This document shows positions 26,637 through 32,349 of a stretch of 32,349 nt of DNA, one piece after another. Numbering within the stretch: the stretch's first letter is position 1; each line of letters starts with the position of its first letter. The position numbers and the translations under genes are program-made. Under the pieces are notes generated by a model, which did not search any database, had not been told where the DNA came from, and saw nothing but the letters and a program-made list of their open reading frames with translations. The stretch is from Pseudomonadales bacterium (GTDB lineage: Bacteria > Pseudomonadota > Gammaproteobacteria > Pseudomonadales > Azotimanducaceae): the NCBI GenBank assembly GCA_016779585.1, contig JADHNI010000044.1, positions 1 through 32,349 on the forward strand, given 5' to 3'.

Positions 26637-27353
26637 TCAGGAAGCGGGCAGGTACTGCATCGGGTCCACTGGTTTACCATCACGACGAATCTCAAAGTGC
26701 AGCATTTCCACATCAGCCGCACTCTTGCCAACCCGGGCGATGGACTTGCCTGCCTTGACCGACTCACCTTCTTTCACCAGCATCGAATCATTGTTGCCGT
26801 AGGCTGAAAGGTATCTATCGTTGTGCTTGATGATCACCAGTTTGCCATAACCGCGCAGGTTACCTCCGGCATAGACCACAACACCGTCCGCGGCAGCCAC
26901 CACCGTGTCACCTTTTTTACCGGCAATGTCGATACCCTTGTTCACGGGGTTCTTCAGGGAAAAGGAACTGATGACATTACCCTTCAGCGGCCAGCGCCAG
27001 TTTCCAACCGGCTTGTTGGGCACTTGCACCGGCGGTGGGATTTTTTTTGTGGTGGTTTTCGCCGTGGGTCGATTGATCGGTCCACTGTCAGCGACCGGCA
27101 GTCTGACACTACCCCTTAGCTTGAGAATCTGGTCGGCATAAATGGTATACGGCGGCTGAATACTGTTTATCTTCGCCAGGCTTTTGTAGTCGAGACCGTA
27201 GCGAAAGGCAATGGAATAAAGGGTGTCACCACTTCGAACCTTATAGGTTCCACTTGTTGCAGCCGTGTAAGCAGCGGGGAGTCCGGCACAGCCACTGATC
27301 AGTACCAGGCAAAGAAGCAGTGCCAGCGAGAGATTAGTCTTTCTCGACAACAT
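26637..27353 (-). CDS. nlpD: Murein hydrolase activator NlpD (LysM + degenerate LytM)
   Basis: This 238-aa lipoprotein has its start chosen at ATG 27353, because this places the signal and the lipobox LISGC at residues 18-22. An earlier in-frame ATG at 27410 would add 19 unneeded residues. LysM is at about residues 36-80 (YKVRSGDTLYSIAFRYGLDYKSLAKIN). A LytM/M23 domain occupies about 118-235. In it the usual HxxxD zinc motif reads NKGIDIAG, as in E. coli NlpD, which is non-catalytic and activates amidase AmiC at the septum. The start overlaps the DUF368 gene by 20 nt. Confidence 0.95.
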   Translation of the reverse strand: MLSRKTNLSLALLLCLVLISGCAGLPAAYTAATSGTYKVRSGDTLYSIAFRYGLDYKSLAKINSIQPPYTIYADQILKLRGSVRLPVADSGPINRPTAKTTTKKIPPPVQVPNKPVGNWRWPLKGNVISSFSLKNPVNKGIDIAGKKGDTVVAAADGVVVYAGGNLRGYGKLVIIKHNDRYLSAYGNNDSMLVKEGESVKAGKSIARVGKSAADVEMLHFEIRRDGKPVDPMQYLPAS

Positions 27354-28281
27354 CTGTTTCAGAAAGATCGGTTTCTGCAAGCAGAGCAAACCGGTCCAGG
27401 GCAACGACAATGATCATACCCAACAGACAGGCGATAACCGCAAACAGGGTCTCGGGATCAGCGCCGGTGAGCTGCTGATAGGACATGGGTAACACAGGTT
27501 CCTGGACGACGGGGATCTGCCCCCCATCCGCCTTGATCTGGTAGCTGGTTGTATGTTTCCAGGGCCAGATCTTGACCAGCGAACCGATCATAAACCCGAC
27601 CAGTACACCAACGGTCAAGTCATGGTACCTTGCAAGCAGCATGGAAAGCACCCGGGAAAACGCCATGATGCCGACGACGCATCCCAGTCCCACCCAGGCG
27701 ATGATGACCAGGTTCAGGTCCTTTATCGCCCCGATTACCGCGTGGTACAAACCAAGGGTAAGGAGAATAAAACTGCCGGAAAGCCCGGGGAGAATCCAGG
27801 CACAGACTGCAATACACCCGCCGGTAAAAAGTGCGAGCGCGGTCACTTCAGCTTCCACCGGCACCAGGCGGGTCACCAGGAAACCAATGGCAATGCCGCA
27901 GCCAAGTGCTGTCGCCACGGGTATTTCATGCAATGCAAGCCTGCGGCCCACCGCATAAACCGAGGCCAGCACCAGACCAAAAAAGAAAGACCAGATCCAG
28001 ACCGGGTGATTTTCAAGGAGATAATGCACCCCCTGCGCAAATACCAGGATGGAAACCCCCATCGCACCAAACAGCACCAGCAGGAAATTGATATCGTAGC
28101 TGCGCCACCAGTCCCGGATACCCAGCCTCGGCAGAGCCAGCAGCGCCAGGGGTGTCATGCGGCTGATGCCTTTCACCAGCCTTTCATAAAGACCAGAAAC
28201 AAAAGCAATGGTGCCGCCGGAAACCCCGGGCACAACTTCTGCAGCGCCCATAAGGACACCCACAATAACGGTCTTAAGCAT
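27334..28281 (-). CDS. DUF368 polyprenyl-phosphate transporter (PopT-type)
   Basis: This 315-aa polytopic membrane protein starts MLKTVIVGVLMGAAEVVPGVSGGTIAFVSGLYERL, the DUF368 signature with its conserved VPGVSGGTIA motif. A repeat of that motif in the second half is WILPGLSGSFILLTLGLYHAVIGAI. About eight hydrophobic helices are visible. DUF368 proteins have recently been identified as undecaprenyl-phosphate transporters that recycle the lipid carrier for peptidoglycan and surface glycans. It sits between pcm and nlpD, 15 nt after pcm and overlapping nlpD by 20 nt, in a run of cell-envelope genes. Confidence 0.88.
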   Translation of the reverse strand: MLKTVIVGVLMGAAEVVPGVSGGTIAFVSGLYERLVKGISRMTPLALLALPRLGIRDWWRSYDINFLLVLFGAMGVSILVFAQGVHYLLENHPVWIWSFFFGLVLASVYAVGRRLALHEIPVATALGCGIAIGFLVTRLVPVEAEVTALALFTGGCIAVCAWILPGLSGSFILLTLGLYHAVIGAIKDLNLVIIAWVGLGCVVGIMAFSRVLSMLLARYHDLTVGVLVGFMIGSLVKIWPWKHTTSYQIKADGGQIPVVQEPVLPMSYQQLTGADPETLFAVIACLLGMIIVVALDRFALLAETDLSETDVVEKD

Positions 28282-28296
28282 TGTTTCCCGTTAACC

Positions 28297-28962
28297 TCAG
28301 GTCTTGCCACCAAGCAGGGGCACAAACTTGACCGGCTCGAGCACAATCTGCTCTACGCCATCTTCATGCTTTCGAACCATGACCAGGTCCTGGTGCCGGG
28401 CCTTGCCAACTGGCACCAGCATTCGACCACCAATCGCAAGCTGGTCGATCAGGGATCCCGGAATCGAACGCGGTGAAGCCGTCACGATAATGGCTTCAAA
28501 CGGCCCGCGTTCAGGCCAGCCCATACCACCATCCGCATGTTTGAACATAATGTTCCGATATCCCACAGCTCCCAGCCTTTCCCTTGCCCTGGTGGCAAGA
28601 CCACCGATCCGTTCCACGGTGTAGACCTTGTCTACCAGTGAAGCAAGAATCGCCGTCTGGTAACCGGATCCAGTGCCCACTTCAAGCACATTTTCCAACG
28701 GGCCGTCTGCCAACAACGCTTCCGTCATCCGGGCCACCACATAGGGTTGCGAGATGGTCTGGTTGAAGCCAATGGGCAGCGCGGTGTCTTCATAGGCACG
28801 GTGTGCGAGCGCTTCATCGATAAACGCATGCCTGGGCGTTTCGCTGATGACCGTCAGGATCTGTTCGCTTTCAATACCCTGTTCACGCAGCCGCTCCACC
28901 AGGCGGGTGCGCGTACGCTGCGACGTCATTCCGATACCACGGATATTCAGATCAGACGTCAC
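28297..28962 (-). CDS. pcm: Protein-L-isoaspartate O-methyltransferase
   Basis: This 221-aa protein carries the family start [22 protein letters not shown], the substrate-side motif [29 protein letters not shown] and the SAM motif [15 protein letters not shown]. It methylates isoaspartyl residues for protein repair in the cytoplasm. The start overlaps the truD stop by 11 nt. In many gammaproteobacteria surE lies between truD and pcm; it is absent here. Confidence 0.96.
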   Translation of the reverse strand: MTSDLNIRGIGMTSQRTRTRLVERLREQGIESEQILTVISETPRHAFIDEALAHRAYEDTALPIGFNQTISQPYVVARMTEALLADGPLENVLEVGTGSGYQTAILASLVDKVYTVERIGGLATRARERLGAVGYRNIMFKHADGGMGWPERGPFEAIIVTASPRSIPGSLIDQLAIGGRMLVPVGKARHQDLVMVRKHEDGVEQIVLEPVKFVPLLGGKT

Positions 28963-29902
28963 CGGCTCTCCTTATCGATACATCTTCTACCAGGAAGAGC
29001 TCTCGCAGGACGCTGGTTGCAAAGCTTCCTGCCGGCAAACTGAAATGCAGAGTGGTCTGTTTCGCGTCAAACTCCCAGCTCATGTCACCAGGAACCACCA
29101 TGAGTGCTCGCTGGTCCACCCTGGCGCCATGTCGCCTGATGCCCTCAGCCCAGGCCTGTTCAATGTCGTCAAACCTCTCTTCGCCAGGCTGCGGGTCACG
29201 CGATTTGCCAATCAGCGGACCCAGTTCCTCCGCGAGAGAATCAGCTGACTGCATTCGATACCACAGGTAACCGTTAAACAGCCAGGAACGGGCAGCGGAT
29301 ATCAGCATGCCTTTATTCCTGGGTGCTTTTTCCCTGAGCCGGAGGAATCTATCGGCGCGTTCGAGATTCTCACCATCCCGGCCGAAGCGCTGGCTGCCAA
29401 AGTAGTTGGGCACACCGTGCGTGGCAACAGCTTCAAGCCTGACCAACAGGTCGCTGGCGGAGGAATCAGACAGTGGATCATGGCGCACAATTATCCGGAA
29501 TTCGTTAGACCGGATGTCTCCGCGCCTCAGTTTGCTGGTGTGCCTGTTTGCTGACAGGAGTTTTACGCCTTCTATATCGAGCTTTGACCAATCCGGGTCA
29601 GGCCTGCCCGGCAGATACAGACTGAACCATTGCCGGGTCAAGGCATGCCGATCCTTGCGGCCGGCAAATCCGACATCCACATCACGGATACCCGCGAATT
29701 CAGCGAGCTGGTGCGACACCCATCCGGAGTTGGCATTGCGTTTCTCAATTTCAACGTAGGCATGTTCACCTTCTCCGTAAAGCTCAAACGGCAGGTGTTC
29801 AATAACGATAAAGTCTTCAGGGGTACTGCGAATCAGGCCGGCAACAAGCGGCTGCGGGTGCAGTCGACCAAAGGTGTCATCAGTGTAGTGCGGACGCGCC
29901 AT
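28952..29902 (-). CDS. truD: tRNA pseudouridine(13) synthase TruD
   Basis: This 316-aa protein starts at ATG 29902 ([13 protein letters not shown]), preceded by ACGGAACG. A GTG at 29926 would add eight residues and cannot be excluded. TruD motifs are [24 protein letters not shown] and the catalytic [18 protein letters not shown]. The C-terminal part includes [17 protein letters not shown]. It makes pseudouridine 13 in tRNA-Glu. It lies 35 nt after ftsB with the chosen start (11 nt with the GTG); ispD and ispF, which often lie between ftsB and truD, are missing. Confidence 0.94.
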   Translation of the reverse strand: MARPHYTDDTFGRLHPQPLVAGLIRSTPEDFIVIEHLPFELYGEGEHAYVEIEKRNANSGWVSHQLAEFAGIRDVDVGFAGRKDRHALTRQWFSLYLPGRPDPDWSKLDIEGVKLLSANRHTSKLRRGDIRSNEFRIIVRHDPLSDSSASDLLVRLEAVATHGVPNYFGSQRFGRDGENLERADRFLRLREKAPRNKGMLISAARSWLFNGYLWYRMQSADSLAEELGPLIGKSRDPQPGEERFDDIEQAWAEGIRRHGARVDQRALMVVPGDMSWEFDAKQTTLHFSLPAGSFATSVLRELFLVEDVSIRRAGDV

Positions 29903-29937
29903 CGTTCCGTGACAGGGAGCCAGCACCGAATGGCGCC

Positions 29938-31544
<1,607 letters not shown>

Positions 31545-32349
31545 TCAGGCAAGCGTCGGTTTTACGACCTGGTCAATCTGAATCATTGTTTCGAGCAGGC
31601 CCTGAATCTGGTCCAGGGGCCAACTGTTTGGACCATCACTCATGGCCTTCTCCGGGTCCGGATGCGTTTCCATGAAAACGCCATGAACCCCGGCACCAAT
31701 GGCAGCACGTGCCAGCACCGGCACCATCTCTCTTTGCCCGCCACTGGAAGCACCCTGCCCACCGGGCAGCTGGACGCTGTGGGTCGCATCAAAAACAACG
31801 GGGCATCCTGTTTCGCGAAGCACCGCCAGCGATCTCATATCCGAAACCAGGTTGTTGTATCCAAAACTGGCACCCCGTTCGCATACCATGATCTGTTCGT
31901 TACCTGTGGCTTTCGCCTTGTTCACAACATGAGTCATGTCCCAGGGGGCCAGGAACTGGCCTTTCTTTATATTCACTGGCAACCCGGCGCTGGCAACCCT
32001 CTGGATGTAATTCGTTTGCCGGCAGAGAAAAGCAGGTGTCTGCAACACCGAGACCACTGAGGCAACTTCATCAATCGGTGTGTCCTCATGGACATCGGTG
32101 AGTACGGGTACGCCGATGTCAGTTTTAACTTTCTCCAGAATCCGCAGCCCTTCTTCGATACCGGGTCCGCGAAAACTGTCCAGGGAAGAGCGGTTCGCCT
32201 TGTCAAAAGATGACTTGTAGATAAAAGGGATTCCCAGGGATTCGCAGATATCTTTCAAGCGCGCTGACGTCTCAAGCGCCAGCTGTTCTGATTCGATGAC
32301 GCATGGCCCGGCGATCAGAAAGAAAGGTGACGAATCCGTTATTTCATGC
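31545..32349 (-). CDS. kdsA: KDO-8-phosphate synthase KdsA (N-terminus beyond window)
   Basis: The frame is open to the right edge, giving 267 visible residues. [23 protein letters not shown] lies near the edge. [31 protein letters not shown] ([12 protein letters not shown]), [16 protein letters not shown] and [17 protein letters not shown] follow. It condenses arabinose-5-phosphate with PEP for LPS core synthesis. A few N-terminal residues are cut off. Order kdsA-eno-ftsB is the conserved gammaproteobacterial one. Confidence 0.96.
   Translation of the reverse strand, partial: HEITDSSPFFLIAGPCVIESEQLALETSARLKDICESLGIPFIYKSSFDKANRSSLDSFRGPGIEEGLRILEKVKTDIGVPVLTDVHEDTPIDEVASVVSVLQTPAFLCRQTNYIQRVASAGLPVNIKKGQFLAPWDMTHVVNKAKATGNEQIMVCERGASFGYNNLVSDMRSLAVLRETGCPVVFDATHSVQLPGGQGASSGGQREMVPVLARAAIGAGVHGVFMETHPDPEKAMSDGPNSWPLDQIQGLLETMIQIDQVVKPTLA

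Noticed and set aside
26637..27353. NlpD as inactivated peptidase because the zinc histidine is missing
   Set aside because: Loss of LytM zinc ligands is normal for NlpD, which acts as an amidase activator.
27553..28476. 307-codon open frame antisense to the DUF368 and pcm genes
   Set aside because: It spans two genes with clear families on the other strand and has no recognisable domain.

Overview
The window looks like a chromosomal segment of a gammaproteobacterium with moderate-to-high GC content. The basis is a recognisable Pseudomonas-like housekeeping neighbourhood: csrA-lysC-alaS-recX-recA, mutS, fdxA, nlpD, pcm, truD, ftsB, eno, kdsA. No rRNA, tRNA, CRISPR array, transposase or integrase was seen.

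Region 1 (1-7459) is a visibly more AT-rich accessory block of glycan-modification genes. It holds a tandem sulfotransferase cut by the left edge, a NeuD/PglD-like acyltransferase, a five-bladed beta-propeller protein of the glycosyl hydrolase 32/43 type, a 2OG-Fe(II) oxygenase-like protein and a zinc-ribbon/membrane/SAM methyltransferase fusion. These are followed on the minus strand by a DegT-type sugar aminotransferase and a 614-aa HMW1C-like (GT41) glycosyltransferase. Together they suggest synthesis and decoration of an amino sugar and its transfer to a protein or surface glycan. Neither substrate nor target is visible.

Region 2 (7622-14381) is a tight plus-strand operon. A lone OadG-like small membrane protein is followed by LivH, LivM, LivG and LivF, a long-chain acyl-CoA synthetase-like ligase and a LivK-like lipoprotein. 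This is an uptake-and-CoA-activation module for a carboxylic acid. A diguanylate cyclase gene interrupted by an in-frame TAA follows. Next come a PaaX-family regulator and a fatty-acid desaturase, with a perfect 16-bp palindrome at the paaX promoter. A palindrome with the same 8-bp core sits in front of oadG.

Region 3 (17501-23233, minus strand) is recA-recX-alaS-lysC-csrA, with a perfect LexA box at the recA promoter. lysC carries a convincing internal ribosome site and start for a separate regulatory (beta) subunit.

Region 4 (23376-26371, plus strand) is mutS and fdxA. fdxA converges on Region 5 (26637-32349, minus strand), which is kdsA-eno-ftsB-truD-pcm-DUF368/popT-nlpD with nearly every junction overlapping or very short. 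Compared with the Pseudomonas order, ispD/ispF, surE, rpoS and cinA are absent from their usual places, and a DUF368 polyprenyl-phosphate transporter lies between pcm and nlpD.
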